A DNA stretch of 64,000 bases. It comes from Monosiga brevicollis MX1. Lineage: Eukaryota; Opisthokonta; Choanoflagellata; Craspedida; Salpingoecidae. The stretch is from contig NW_001865051.1 in the NCBI RefSeq assembly GCF_000002865.3, positions 499,722-563,721 of the forward strand. The letters are read 5' to 3'. The notes below the pieces were generated by a model. That model was not told the DNA's origin. It made no database searches and saw nothing but the letters and a program-made list of their open reading frames with translations. Each line of letters opens with the position of its first letter. Position 1 is the stretch's first letter. Of the stretch, positions 16,196 to 28,100 are shown one piece after another. A program made the translations under genes and the position numbers.

Positions 16196-17897
16196 TCATT
16201 CAGTCTTTGGATCTTGGACAGGGTTTTGAACGTCCGAGGCTGGTCGAGTAAAGGTGGATGATGTGCTGTTACGCCCACTCAAGCGGCTACGGGCTGAGGT
16301 GGCACGCGAGGCTCTTTCATCCAGGCGGAGGGCAGTAAGAGCAGAACGCGCCCGTGCGCTATTTGCAGCACTCCGCTTTTCGTCCAGCATTTGGTCGAGC
16401 AGGTCAAAATCGCCCCCATGTAGCTATGAACGGGCATGTACCGGGTCTCGTGGTGAAGGCAAGCGCTTGAAACATGGGGCGTGTCATGCTGAAAGTAGGC
16501 TATCGGGTAGCACGTACCTCGGGCGAGCCTGTGCGGACGGGGATGACAATATTGGAGGCTGGCCGCGACCGCAAAATCGTCCGGGGGGGAAGGGGCGCTT
16601 CCTCCTCGCTGCTCTCTTCCTCACCGGCCGTGCTTTCAGCTTCTTCCTCCTCTTCTTCAGCATGCTCCGAGAGGATCTCTGCGTTGGAGACTTCTGCTGT
16701 AATCACCACGTCATCTTGCAGTTCCTCCTCAGGCTCCTCTTGGATGGGCGGGGGCGGGGTGGCCTCCTTGGGCATTCGCATGTTGCTGACTACTGGGGCC
16801 TCGGGTGGTTCCTGAGGCAACTCCTCGGGTTGAAGGGTCGCTTCAGGTTCAGGCGAGATTGGTTGACTCTCGCACAAGGTTGACTGCACGATGCTCACGG
16901 CCGCCTGCGTGTCCTCTGCCTCCAGTGCTGGCTTGGTGGGCAAGGGCAATTCCGGCTCTTCATCAAGCGTGAGGACTGTCATCTGTTGGACTAGGCGGTT
17001 GGGGTCCTTGGGACCCGCCCGCTCACGCAAGTACTGGAGCACAACTGCGCAACCCTGGGCCACGACCTCTGTCGGCGGGAAATACAAGGGGTTGTTACGC
17101 AGATTCAGTTGGCGTAAGCTCTCAGAGTAGCCCATTTCCACTGGTAAGCTCGTCAGCTGATTGTTGCCCACGAGAAGAGTAGTGAGGGCTGGGTGATAGC
17201 CGATGGTATCCGGTAAAAACCCCAACTGGTTGTAGCGGGCATCCACATATCTGGGGGAACCACGTCGGGTGTTGACACAGGGCAAGCCCATGACCAGCCC
17301 AAGGTGTCGATGAGGATGAGCATCGCGAAGACACCAAGGTGAGATCATTGCCCTGCAGCACGCTGACCTCAGGAAGGGGAGCTGCTCGAATAACTCTGGA
17401 GGCAGTGCGGTCAATGCATTGTCTGATAGGTACAGTTCCTAATACGAGTCGTCCAGAGAAACGGGAGGGGGTGCAGATTGGTATCGTCAGCCTGTGGAAT
17501 GGTCTTCTACCCCCAGATTGCCCCGAAAGCACGGCAAGCTACACCACATCGTGCCTTTAAAAATCAACGGATTTAGCCAACAACTTACTTCGAGATTTTG
17601 AAAGGCATAAAGCTCCTCCGGGATTACTGCCCATTCCAGCTCAGCCAGATCTAAACTCGTAGAAGCCACATCCTCCTGACAAGCGGGGCGCGCGCGTGCA
17701 CGTATGTCAGGCCCACCAACGGCACACTTGAAGACCAACGTATGGCTGAACAAGCGCGTGTCTCATGAAACAAAGGGTGCATGGCAGGCAGCACGGCTGC
17801 GTACACACTGCGCTCGCTACCCGCCTACACTTGGGCAGCTTACCTGCGCGAGACGGGCCACCGCCTCCTCGTCAGCTTCGGATGGTGCGCTGAGCAT
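16196..17897 (-). CDS. Leucine-rich repeat protein with acidic tail (LRRC27-like?)
   Basis: The start is the ATG at 17895-17897 (MLSAPSEADEEAVARLAQ), directly followed by a donor. The next exons give successive leucine-rich repeats: STSLDLAELEWAVIPEELYA, ELYLSDNALTALPPELFEQL, YVDARYNQLGFLPDTIGYHP, LTTLLVGNNQLTSLPVEMGY and LRQLNLRNNPLYFPPTEVVA. They are capped by VVLQYLRERAGP, the usual ending of such LRR blocks. A proline/glutamate-rich tail follows with runs of Glu and the basic strip PPRTILRSRPASN. The last exon (LHGGDFDLLDQMLDEKRSAA) ends at TGA 16196-16198. Five to six LRRs with a short N-terminal leader and a long disordered tail resemble LRRC27-type proteins, but the family match is weak. 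It starts head-to-head with DYNLT2B, 464 bp away, which is compatible with shared regulation of flagellar genes (inference). Confidence 0.85.
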
Positions 17898-18361
17898 GGT
17901 AGGCCAAGAAGGTCACGAGACTGGCGCCAGAAAAGGATCTGCTCTGATAAGCACCCACACGCCGCAGACTGCTGCGAGTCGAACCAGTCACGGCGTATCT
18001 ACTCGTGCTTTCGGAAGGAAAGCCGGTTGCCGTGGGGTCGCTCGGGTCGGCTCGCCTTGATGGAATGCGTTGCCAACGACTTTTGTCAACAACAGCTGTT
18101 TTAATGCCTTTTGTGTCCACCCGCTTAACCAGTTCACAGCTTGAACAAACACAAATTCTCGACACAACAGGTTTTTTTTCTTTTTTTTTTCTTTTTTTTC
18201 TCTGTGCTGCTGGATCGGATTGAGATCAACGTTGCTACGCACGCGCTGCCCAACCTGCTGCTGCCGTTCCCGGGCTTGATTGATTGCGCGGGGCTGCGCT
18301 GGGTGGCTTGTTGTGTGCGTGTGCGTGTGTGTTGTTGCCTTGAGCAGCCACAATCGCCAGC
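17898..18361. other. Divergent promoter region, LRR gene/DYNLT2B
   Basis: These 464 bp should hold the promoters of both flanking genes. A T-rich tract lies at about 18174-18200. I see no additional gene. A GTTGCC half-site occurs near 18070, but I do not consider it a convincing RFX X-box. Confidence 0.6.
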
Positions 18362-19080
18362 ATGGAGGATGACTCTGCCAACACTTTTATTATCCGACCA
18401 GAATATGCCCACAAGTACGCCGATACCTGTGGACCTGCTTGACCGCGAGCCTGGTGCCCGTCAAAGTTGGTGAGCCCGTCATCCTCATGTGTGCTCGTTT
18501 GCTTGCGTAGATTCAAGGCAGCACAGGTACAAGGTATTCTGCACGAGGCCCTGGCAGACTTTTTTGCCGATAAACAATATGACACAGAGCTGGCCCTGCA
18601 ATGGGCCCAGGAGATCAGCGATTTGGTGAAGGAGAAACTCAAGGGTATGCCGGTCGTCGTCCTTTTAACAAGCCTTCTTGATGACCCACACGAGTTGCAA
18701 AAGCATCTAACTTTGGGTGTCATTGGGTGGTTGCTGTCGTCTTGAATCCACCCCGGCTCTTAGCTCTCCAGCTGCCGCGCTACAAGTACGTGGTGCAGGC
18801 AGTGATCGGCGAGCAGCGAGGCGCTGGCGTCAAGGTTGGCGCCCGTTGTCTGTGGGATTCAGATACCGATCAATTGGCCCAAGACACCTATGTCAATGTG
18901 CGTGCGCATCATGCCCCTTGGCCCTTGCTCCATCTTTTTGTGCATTGATTCTCCTATTGCTTCTGCTGTCTCTTGTCGCTTCCTGATGGAGGCCCTCATG
19001 CCTGCACTGATACGTTGCATCGCCTGTTGCAGGAGACGCTGTATTGCTCTCTGGCAGCGTATGGCGTTTACTTTTACTAA
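18362..19080 (+). CDS. DYNLT2B: Tctex1-type dynein light chain (DYNLT2B/TCTEX1D2-like)
   Basis: A light chain of cytoplasmic dynein-2, which drives retrograde transport in cilia. Four exons are read from the ATG at 18362. The first gives MEDDSANTFIIRPEYAHK, matching the family's NTY-IRP start. The second gives FKAAQVQGILHEALADFFAD and LQWAQEISDLVKEKLK. The third gives LQLPRYKYVVQAVIGEQRGA, CLWDSDTDQLAQDTYVN. The last (from about 19033) gives ETLYCSLAAYGVYFY with the TAA at 19078-19080. The whole protein is essentially one Tctex1 domain of about 125 residues. The order of conserved blocks, including VVQ-VIGEQRG-G and CxWD-DTD--AQD, is that of TCTEX1D2. It lies in the same block as DNAI7, a second dynein-related gene. 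Confidence 0.94.
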
Positions 19081-19673
19081 GGCTCAGCACGTAGTCAGCC
19101 TATAATCAGAATTCTTGGACAAGTCGTCGCCAGCGAAACCGGCATTATGACAAAAGCAGATGGGCTCATTTTGCACCCATGTGTGTGCTCTGGTGCACCC
19201 TGCTCCTAGCTCTCTCGTGTGGAGCGAGCATTTTCAGGGCGAGGTCGCGCCTCTTTTGATTGAAAGGGTGGGAGAGAAAGAGAAAGAGAGAGAAAGTGAC
19301 ACGCGGATGGAAATCCCCCCGTTGGTTTATTTCCCTCTTCCTGTCTTTTTGCGGTTGGTCCTGCCGTATTGAACGCGAGTGTTGCCGCGCAACCCTGTTT
19401 CTTCCTGTCTCGTCCTCTGCCAAGACGAATGGGACGTTGAATCGAGTTTTACGACTCCTGATGAACTAGCTCGCTTTTCGACACATCGCATCATTCACTT
19501 TCACAAGACAGGGCTTTCTTCTTGCCACATAATCCCAACCCAACCACGGCGACCCATCTGGCCAGCACTTGTGAATCCTCTAAGCCCATCATCCCCACCT
19601 CTTCCCCCGACTCACTCTGCTCCTTCTCTCCTCCCTCACTCCTTCTCATTAAATTAAACGTGTAGCTCCACTG

Positions 19674-19738
<65 letters not shown>

Positions 19739-19835
19739 GCTTTCTGTGTTTGTCATTTTTTTTTCTCACTTCAAAATCAGTGGCTCTCTGATCTGGTTTA
19801 GGCAGTGGTGGCGCTGGTCGTCTGTACCAACGAGA
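19081..19835. other. Intergenic region with (TG)n run
   Basis: Spacer between two plus-strand genes. It holds a GA-rich patch at about 19273-19295, a pyrimidine-rich stretch around 19590-19645 and a (TG)n microsatellite at about 19675-19737. Upstream of the karyopherin start it probably contains that gene's promoter. I see no convincing exon. Confidence 0.6.
19675..19737. repeat. (TG)n microsatellite
   Basis: About 31 TG units lie roughly 100 bp upstream of the karyopherin start codon. Confidence 0.98.
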
Positions 19836-22266
19836 TGGAGGGCTTGTTAGGCCTGCTGCGTGCCAACCTGACAGCACCCACGGCAGATTCACAGGCAGCA
19901 CTGATAGCGTAGGTTACGTGCTCGCAACACACCGGTCGTCATGGCCATCAGAAAGAGTATCATGCAAGTTCTTCAGGCTGTGACCCTCACCTCCAGCGTC
20001 GCGCATTACTGGTTCCTCCCTGTAGGCTCCACCACAGCCCAGATGCATGGACACCATTGTTGGAAGTGATCCAGCGTCAGCCAGAGGCGGGAGAGGCCCA
20101 GCTTGCTGCAAGCACTCTAGCTGAGCTTGCCCGCTTTCAGTCGACAACGCTACCAGCCGAGCACGCCCAGCACCTCCAGGGACTCATCCGACCTCAGCTC
20201 ACTGAGGCGCAATTCACCCCAATTCGGCGCGCCCTTGCACGCTGCCTTGCTTTTCTGTTGGCACCACGCGCCGAACATGTGCTGGAGGCTTTGGATGTTC
20301 TCCACGCCACGCCGCAGCTCAGTCTGGCCGACCGGCTTGAGCTTCTGGTTGCGCTGCGCCTCGTTCACCCGCAGGCACCCCCGCCTTCAAGTTCGGCAGT
20401 GGGTCGCTTATTGACCATGGTTTGCGATGCTGGCGTGACGCAATCTGCTACGCGCCAGACAGCCTGCACTGTTGCAGAACTCTGGTGCACAACCCCCGGA
20501 CTGCGGGTCGTCGGTGTAGCTCGCATCATTGGGGCATTGGCCAGCTGTTTTGATACACCGGACATTGGTACCTTTCAGGCCGCTGCTGCAGCCCTGACGG
20601 CCGTCTGCCGTTGTTGCACTGCGCGCGATGCACAAGAAGAGCTCTTTGCGTTTCTGGTGCAGACTTCTGGTGCCTGGCTGCAGCTGTACCAGCAGTGTAT
20701 ACAGGAGCCCGAGGCGCGACAGGCCGTTGCCATGGCCTTTTTAGGAATTATGGCTGAGTCATTGCCCGCGCTGCATGGCGCGGCTTTGGCCAACCGGGCG
20801 GAAGATCTTGAAACGGTGGTTCACATGAACCTGGTCATCCTTGATGACCCTGCGTTACCAGTCTCACATCTGGCACTGCAACTGTGGGAGAGCCTGGAAA
20901 TGCTTCTAGAAGATGCTCCCGCCACCAACGAACTTTGGACAAGATGCTTACAGAGCGTCAGTCTCAAAGCTCTGAGCCGGTGCGTCTTGTTTCTGATCTT
21001 GCTCAAGTGTTCTGATTTGAAAGGGTGTGGCCGCTCGTCAACACTATTCGTTTTGCCCTCGCCCTCACATGGGTCGCTATCACGATTTTGCTCGTGAAAT
21101 CGGCACAATTCAGGCATATGCTGCCCGAGGGTGCTCGCGATGAGGTGGCTGAGGTAGTGCAAGATGATGATTGGATTGCCTTCCGACGTTGTGCTCGGTG
21201 CGTGAAGGAGATGCGATTTGAACCACGGGATTTGTGAGCACGATTCCCCTGTGGTACTCACGGGTTGTGCGATGTGTATAGCGATGTGCACGCCCAGGTG
21301 GCGCGGGGATGCGGTCCTGCGGCCGCACTAGATATCCTGCCCGATATGACGGTTGAAGGCGGAGGCCAACATCTCGACTGGCGGGAACTGGAGTCCTGCC
21401 TCTTTTACATTAAAGCCATCCTTCCCGAGGCAAGCTCTTGTTGAGTTGTCGAGCCGTGAACAGGCCTTAACAAATGTTCTTGACACGAGTCCAGCGTGTG
21501 CTCATTCTGCTTGCTTTGTCCTGCCATGACGTAGACGTGGCCACGAAACGCGATTCGAGAACATGATCCGACGCGTTGGATGCCCGTGGCAACTCGCGTG
21601 CACCAAGCCGTGACAGCAGCGTTGTCTATGGTAGGATAGCCGTCGTCGGAGGATGGCGCAGGCGATGATCTGCTAGGCGCTGATGCTTTTGTAACGCGAT
21701 GCATTGCGCAGGCAAATGAACAAGAGTGGCTTATGGTTGCCATGTTTGAGCTCGGGACCGAAGGGCACGAGGCCCTAGCCAGTCTTCCTGAGCTGTCTCT
21801 ACGTCTCTGGGAAAAGAGCACTGATGCCATGCTGAGTGATTTAGAGGCCCTGCGCAAGGTTTGTTGCGAGCTGCCTCAGCACCAATCGGCTCGTTCTCTG
21901 CATGCGTAGGGCCAAGGACGTGCGACAACTGCCTAATCGTGTTTGCCACCTTTTTGCTTCTGGGCACTTGATTCAGAGCGCGGCCCTGTATTTTCGACAA
22001 GTGTGTATTGCACACGGAGATTTGCTGCAGGGTGCCAATGACTTGCTTGTTTCCTTGGGCGCTGCTTGTCAATCCCTCTCGAGCCTGCCGTGAGTGAAGC
22101 CGTTTCACTCATAATTATATGCGATACAGCTTGCAAAGAGTGTACGCCTCATCAACCTTTGCCGCGCTTGCTAATAGTTCCACAATTGTGGCAGAGGGTC
22201 TGATACGTGTAGCTGCCCAACTCGATGGCGACGTATCCCAAGGTTTGATATCCTTTAATCCAGCTT

Positions 22267-22306
<40 letters not shown>

Positions 22307-23679
22307 GCATTTGGCTGAGGATGTTCCACTGAGCGTTTGCATGTTGGTTCCTTGTAGCAATCATGTCCAGTGCGTTAGAAGCGGTGCGCACAGCCATGTC
22401 AGCCGCCGCACAAGGCCGGTCTAATGAGCCTACACGTGCCACTGAGGTGCTGGCCACAATTATTCGCTTTCTACCACGGGTGCGGCCTCATCCGATCTTT
22501 TGCGGCACTGGAGTATCATGATTTGCTTTCAGCTCAGGCTAACCCATTTTGCTTTCTTGTCTCGTTGTAAGCAGGACGCACGTGGTCGGGCCATTTTAAT
22601 ATCAGCATGGCGTTGGCTGCCACAAGCACTACTACAGGCCTGTGAGCAGGCAGCCGAGGCAGTTGTGCCTGTTCTGGAGCAGGCTGTCAATTTGGCGCGC
22701 AGCGACCCAACCGTGGCGCAAGAACTCTTAGCAGCCCTCGAACCGCTGCTGGGTGGTGGGTACTGTGGCTTTGGGCATCGTGACTTTGGGCGTCGCGTCA
22801 CATGAGCGCAACAGGTTTTCATTCCTTAATCTGCTGCTGGTGTGGCCCTTGCGCGAATAGAACTGGCGCGTGTCCACTTGGCCATGGCATTGCGAGCGGG
22901 GGCAGCCTTGGTTGAGTCTATGGGCAGCATGCCGGCCTGCGGACCAACGCTTGAGCCCCTTTTGACGGCGCTGTTTGCTCAAGGCCTCGCCCATATGGAT
23001 GTCCGTTTATGTGCTGTGCATTATATTTCGCACAGTGGGGTTGTCATGAAGGAGTGGGTTTGACATGGCTTCATTCTTGCGGTGTAGGCCGACGCGAGTG
23101 ATGGCGAGGTGGCGGAGGCTGTTTTCGCCCTGCACTTTCGCATGGCGCTTTTTTCCAGTCAAACGCTCCTCAGCGATGTTCTCTTTGACGCCGTTCTTCA
23201 GGTTTGTGGGTCGGGTGACCGGCAAGTGAGCTGTGCTCTGGATTTCACTCACCCCCGCACAATTTTGATGGCTTGCCTCGCCCTGGCACTTCATCCAGCG
23301 GGCTTTTCAGGCTTTGGCCACGCCCAACCGGCGAGTGGTGAATGCGGCATTTCAGCTTTTGATACCATTCTTCAAGCGTGGGCATGCTCGGGCTCAGGCC
23401 TGGTTGCAGGTGCAGCTGGATGCGGTCGCCATGTTCGTAGCCACGGCATGTTTGGAGGCCTTTGAAGCTGAAACTCTGACGCGACTTGCGGTCCTCATTG
23501 GGGCCATCGTCAGCGGGGAACCCATGGTGCGAGACAAGGTTTTACAGGTCCTTTCGAAGCTGGGGGCCAAACCCGATGCCGTTCAGATGCTCGAAACGTC
23601 CCTGGTGGGTGACATGCTGCCCAACATTGTTCGCGATGGCCTTTTCCAGGTTTGGGAGTGCCATCGCCGTCCCTCTTGA
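19836..23679 (+). CDS. TNPO3: Importin-beta family karyopherin (transportin-3/importin-13 type)
   Basis: A nuclear transport receptor built of HEAT repeats. The chosen start is the ATG at 19836 (MEGLLGLLRANLTAPTADSQ), whose short exon joins in phase to ALHHSPDAWTPLLEVIQRQP, the position of the N-terminal helices in transportin-3. The large second exon carries helical pairs such as LPAEHAQHLQGLIRPQLTEA and FRCLGSW-equivalent segments. Later exons give FRRCARDVHAQVARGCGPA, HLDWRELESCLFYIKAILPE (the family's conserved W-vE-cLF block) and RLAVLIGAIVSGEPMVRDKV. The C-terminal part, with WLQVQLDAVAMFVATACLEA and VQMLETSLVGDML, parallels the end of transportin-3. I read at least ten exons. A (GT)n run lies in the intron at 22266-22302. 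Cargo cannot be read from the sequence; SR proteins are cargo for transportin-3 in animals. Importin-13 is the main alternative. The last exon may end slightly differently, because a donor-like GT follows DGLFQ. Confidence 0.85.
22266..22302. repeat. (GT)n run in karyopherin intron
   Basis: An uninterrupted GT run of about 18 units in an intron, again in the coding-strand sense. Confidence 0.97.
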
Positions 23680-23893
23680 TGTCGCGGTGCCGCGAGGAGT
23701 GGGGATTAGATAAAAAGAGAGAAAAAAGGAGAAGGACAAGATCAAATCGACTATTTATTCTGACCCAACTGCTGTCAATTTGTGGTCAAGCTGAGAGCCT
23801 TACAGAGAGACAAGCCAAACAGGGTTAAGGAAATTGTCATGAAAGATGCGGCTCGCCCGAGACTGAGCGCGCTGGGGTACGGTTCAGGGCAAC

Positions 23894-24641
23894 TCAGGCC
23901 AGCATCTCTTTCAGCTTGCCGTTGCGGATGGCAGCGACCGTGTCATCGCATCCGCCCAGCAGTTTGCCTAGGTTGTGTTTTTCAGTTTTGCAAGCACGAG
24001 TGTCAAGCTGACGGTGGATCAAGAGAAGCTGTGCGCCAAAAACAGCCCACTTGAGCTACAAAGCAAGCCTTGGGCTCACCTTTGACAAAGACGGCGGGAA
24101 CCGTGCGGTGCTTGTACTGGGATTTGATGATGCCCTGCACGTCGGAGCCCTCTGCCTCCTGACCGTCGTATGATACTATTGATACGCACAGAAACACGTC
24201 ACGCGGCTGTCAGGAGGCCTCCACCTGGCGGGGGCATGTCGAAGCATCTCCACGTCACTCCAAAATCCAATAGGATAAGCAATGCAAGTTGGATGGAAGG
24301 AACACCACAGAAACGAAACAAAGAGGTTGGCCAGGCCAACACGCCAGCCAGCGAGTGCGAACCGGCGCCCTGATCAAGCTCGATGACATTGTACTCGAGG
24401 CCAGCCTGGGAGAGCTCGCGCTTGGCTTGAGTGCAAAAGGGGCAGTAGCTCTTGGAGAAGACCATGAGGTCGTTGTTGGTAATGGCGCTACACCCATCCA
24501 GAGGAAGGTGAGAGCAACCGATTGAGCGACGGCACCGCACGCATCAACACTGAAGTCACTGACTGACCTTTGGACGATGGCGTTGGCACTCATGTTGTTG
24601 GTGGTGTTATCCGATGAACCGGCGGACAAGTACTGGCCCAT
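23894..24641 (-). CDS. Dithiol glutaredoxin with possible myristoylation start
   Basis: A glutathione-dependent thiol-disulfide oxidoreductase. The start ATG (24639-24641) begins MGQYLSAGSSDNTTNN. Exon 2 contains the active site in VFSKSYCPFCTQAKRELS, a CPFC dithiol motif followed by YNVIELDQGAE. Exon 3 gives GSDVQGIIKSQYKHRTVPAV with the conserved cis-proline TVP. The last exon gives KLLGGCDDTVAAIRNGKLKE, with the glutathione-binding GGCDDT, and ends at TGA 23894-23896. All catalytic and glutathione-binding motifs are intact, and the protein is about 110-120 residues. The leader is short, with Gly2 and Ser6, as in N-myristoylated proteins, and lacks a typical mitochondrial presequence, so a membrane-attached cytosolic form is possible (inference). 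Confidence 0.95.
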
Positions 24642-25190
24642 TTCAAGGCCAAGAAGCTCGGATAGGTGAAATGAAATGCAGTGCAGGCCAAGACAATGAA
24701 CCTCACGCGCTGCCGAAAAAAAAAAGTCAAGTCGAGAAATAGGGGGCTGATGGTTGGAGAGAGACAGAGAGAGGAAATGCAACTTGACTTTTGTTCTCTC
24801 TCTTTCTCTTTTCCAAACCAATTCACTTCTCTCTTTCTCTTCTCTCTCTCTCTCTCTCTTTCTCTGTGCCTTTCTTCTCTAAGTCCTCTCGATTCTCTCT
24901 CCTTTCTCTTTCTCTCTCCTTTCTCTCTCTCTCCCTTTATCGCTACTTTTCTTTGTGTCTCTCGCGTATTTTAACATCATCATGTCAGATTCTTCTCGTC
25001 ATCATGACGGCCAGCCATGGATGACGTGGAAAAGTATATTACTTCTTAAATGATAGGTATTGGGCCGAATAAGGTGTAATAAGGCTGGTGAAATACTTTT
25101 CCAGGCTTGGAAACCAGTTTTTTTTTTCCTGTGCCAAAATTTTAATTTCACAGTTTACACAGACGGCGAGCAGCCGGCGAACGCAGCGGG
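24642..25190. other. Divergent region with CT-rich tract
   Basis: This spacer between the glutaredoxin gene and the coiled-coil gene is dominated by an irregular CT-rich stretch (about 24790-24960). Long Ser/Leu/Phe frames here come from that composition. It probably contains both promoters. Confidence 0.65.
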
Positions 25191-28100
25191 ATGGCGGCCT
25201 CCAATCTCGTCGAGCAGATCCAGGTGCTGCAGGTATGTTCGCGGCAGGTTTGGGCTGCGTTGAAATCGTGCGTTGAGGCTTGCGCACGGTCATGTCTCTC
25301 ACTCTGGAAGACAACCTTTGTGCGTTGGGATTGATAGCGGGATATCCAGGGCCTGCTCTTGAGCTCGCGACATGTTCACGTCGGCAGCTGGTACATGCCC
25401 TCTGTGTGTGCCTTTGAATTGGATGTTGACACAATCCTTGGACACCTGGCCCCGGTCATGGATCCCGAGCATGATGGTGCGCGCGCTAGGGCCTGCCCCC
25501 TCTCCCCCCTCCCGCCCCGTGCATTGCTGGCCAACTTCCCTCACCAGCAGTCATCCACCTTGCGTGCATTGCCTGGCACGACCTGGTCTAGCCTTTGCTC
25601 ATCGACGACTATTACAGCTCCTGACAGATCGACTCTTGACGCGTCTATATCTGGTCCACCTCAACTGTGTCCAACATGTGCAGCAGCATGCCCCCGCTGA
25701 TGCCCTGCCTGCGGCCCTGCTCCGCCCTTCGCCAGGTTAGCACCGCCTTCCTCCATCGCCCCATGAGAACTGGCTGCGTTTGCTCCGTCAGGCCTGAGTT
25801 ACCACCGACTCTTTTGCTGGCTTCTTGCAGTTGCTGCGATCACTTCACCCTCTGTCGTCGATTGGATGGCGAATATGCTGAACGAGCTCAGCACTTCTGT
25901 TGTGACGCTCGCGACCAATCTGGTGCGTGTCGGACCCACCCTCCTCGTGGATCGCACCGGTGGACCCGGCTTTTCATTGACATGGATGGGGGCCACACTT
26001 GTAGGATGATATGCAGACCAAGCTGGGAGAAGTAGCTCTGCATGCGAGTGAGAAAGAGGAGGAGCTGGCCACCTTTCGTCATCTGTTGGAGGAACGCGAT
26101 CCGGCCACTGGTGGGTGCTGATTACCACAGAGCAGACAAACCACGCCCTTGTTACTGAATTTGACCTGGGCCAGGTGTGGCCTGATGGTCAGCAAACACT
26201 TTTTCTGTTCTGTAGGCGCTATGAGTGGCTCGCGCCAAACGACAACGCAGCCCCAAGAATGGATGTCTCGCTGGAAGCAAGCGTTTCTTGAAGCAAGTGT
26301 TATCGCAGCTCACCTGCACACAAACTGACCCTCGGCCCAATCCTGCTTGATATCAAGCCCGGCATCACCCAAGCTAACAGGCAGATGAACTCTTCTTATC
26401 CATTCATTTAGATTAAAAGTGCAGCCCAGCACCGCGCCCACCAGAAGCGTGCAGAGGCTGCACCTGCACCAAAGTCCAGTCGACGAGATCAGGAGGTTCA
26501 GGTTTGTGAGCTTCTGGTGCTGCTGCTCCCTGATGATTCTGTGGTTTGCTACCCACACGGGCCGGTGGATGGCCGTTGATTCATGGGCAAATGCAGTTGA
26601 ACTAAGCCTGCACTGCCTCGTACGCAACAGGCGGATATTGTCGTGGATATGGCTGCTCGAGAGGAGCGGTTTGAGGCCCGGCGATTCGTCACTGTAGCCA
26701 AGGCTGTACATCAAGTTTATAGCGAGTTCCTTGGCCTTTCGCTTCATGTATGTGGTGGTGGGCAAAGGCAGAATGCTCGCGTGTGTGTCTCAGTGCACTC
26801 ATGGAGAGTGTTTGGCAGGAGCGGAGCGGTGCCGATGCGTGGGCAAAAGGGAGCCCTCTATCATGCAGTGAGCGGCTGGCTGAATGGCTCAATTTTTTTG
26901 CAAAGTGCCTCAAGGTCTGTCCCATTCCCTGTCTTGTTTTATGTTGATCAAGGACCTGCACCCAACTTCAAAGTAGTCCATTATAGCCATTTGTTCTCTG
27001 GTTGGTCTGACCATGTCTCCCCGGCCCATCACAGCGCCTTGACGACCGCGTCAGGCTTTCAGAGGCTGAGTGCATTGAGGCTCGGAGGCAACGGGATGTG
27101 GCCGAGGCGCGCGCTGATGCCACTGACCGCCTGCTCCAGGTGAGGCAGCACCACGTGCATGCGTCTGTGTATGTAGCGCTTCGTCTCACCCTGGCATGAC
27201 TGCCTCTAGGATCAACACGCCACGCTAGAGGCCGCACACCAGCAAGTATTGGCAGAACGAAGTGCAGCTGCTGAGGCTCGTGTCGTCGAGCTCCGCGACA
27301 AGTTTATGCTCGAGCTTGACGAAGCGCGAAGTACCATTGCTCAACTTGAGCAAACGCTGGAGGAGCGAGACCAAACCGTAGAGCAATTCACCGAACGGTA
27401 AGATAAAGGCGTGTTCATCCATGTGAATGTCCCTGGCCTTGTCACCGATACATCGTTTCACGACTGGTTGCTCTAGTATCGGTGAGTTGGAGGCGCAGGT
27501 GAAGAGTCAGGACGAGACGATTGCTACTCTTACGACTTCCAATGAGCGGCTAAACAAGCGGGTGCAGGACATGCAGGCAAAGCTTGCCACGGTACGGTCG
27601 GGACAAGGTGCAGACGACGACAAAGCAGCATTGCCAGGCGAGTCTGCTCACCAAACACGCTTGCCTCGTACTCCGCTGACGGGGTCTATAGCTGAAGCTA
27701 GTAGAGAAGGAGCTAGCCAAATCCAAACTTGCCTACGATAAAATCCAAGAAGGCGGGCACGCTGCCGAAGCGCGCTTGGAGGAGTACAAAGCCATACAAT
27801 CATCCCAGGTGCGCCAACTCCGAGAGGCCCGTGAGGCGAACCAAGCCTTACAGGCGTGTCTTGAAGAAAAGGCCAAGGATATCAGCGGTACGTTGTGCAC
27901 ACATCTATTTCTCGCTTCTACAAATCGGGTTATTCTGGTGGCACTTGATGGCCGCTGCTGATGTTCATGGTGTGGCCCGTCCTTTGTTGGTCACAGGCTT
28001 CAGAGCGCAAGTGGCCGAGCTGGAGGCACGTCTTCAGGACCGACCTATGCTCGTAGGTCCTCTTTTGTTTCTCGTTGAGCCTTGACGTTGCTGGCTGCAC

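Noticed and set aside
17950-18080. tRNA-like B-box (GGTTCGACTC on the minus strand) and RFX X-box-like GTTGCC half-site
   Set aside because: The flanking bases do not fold into a T-arm or a full cloverleaf, and the X-box candidate has no proper spacer and a mismatched right half.
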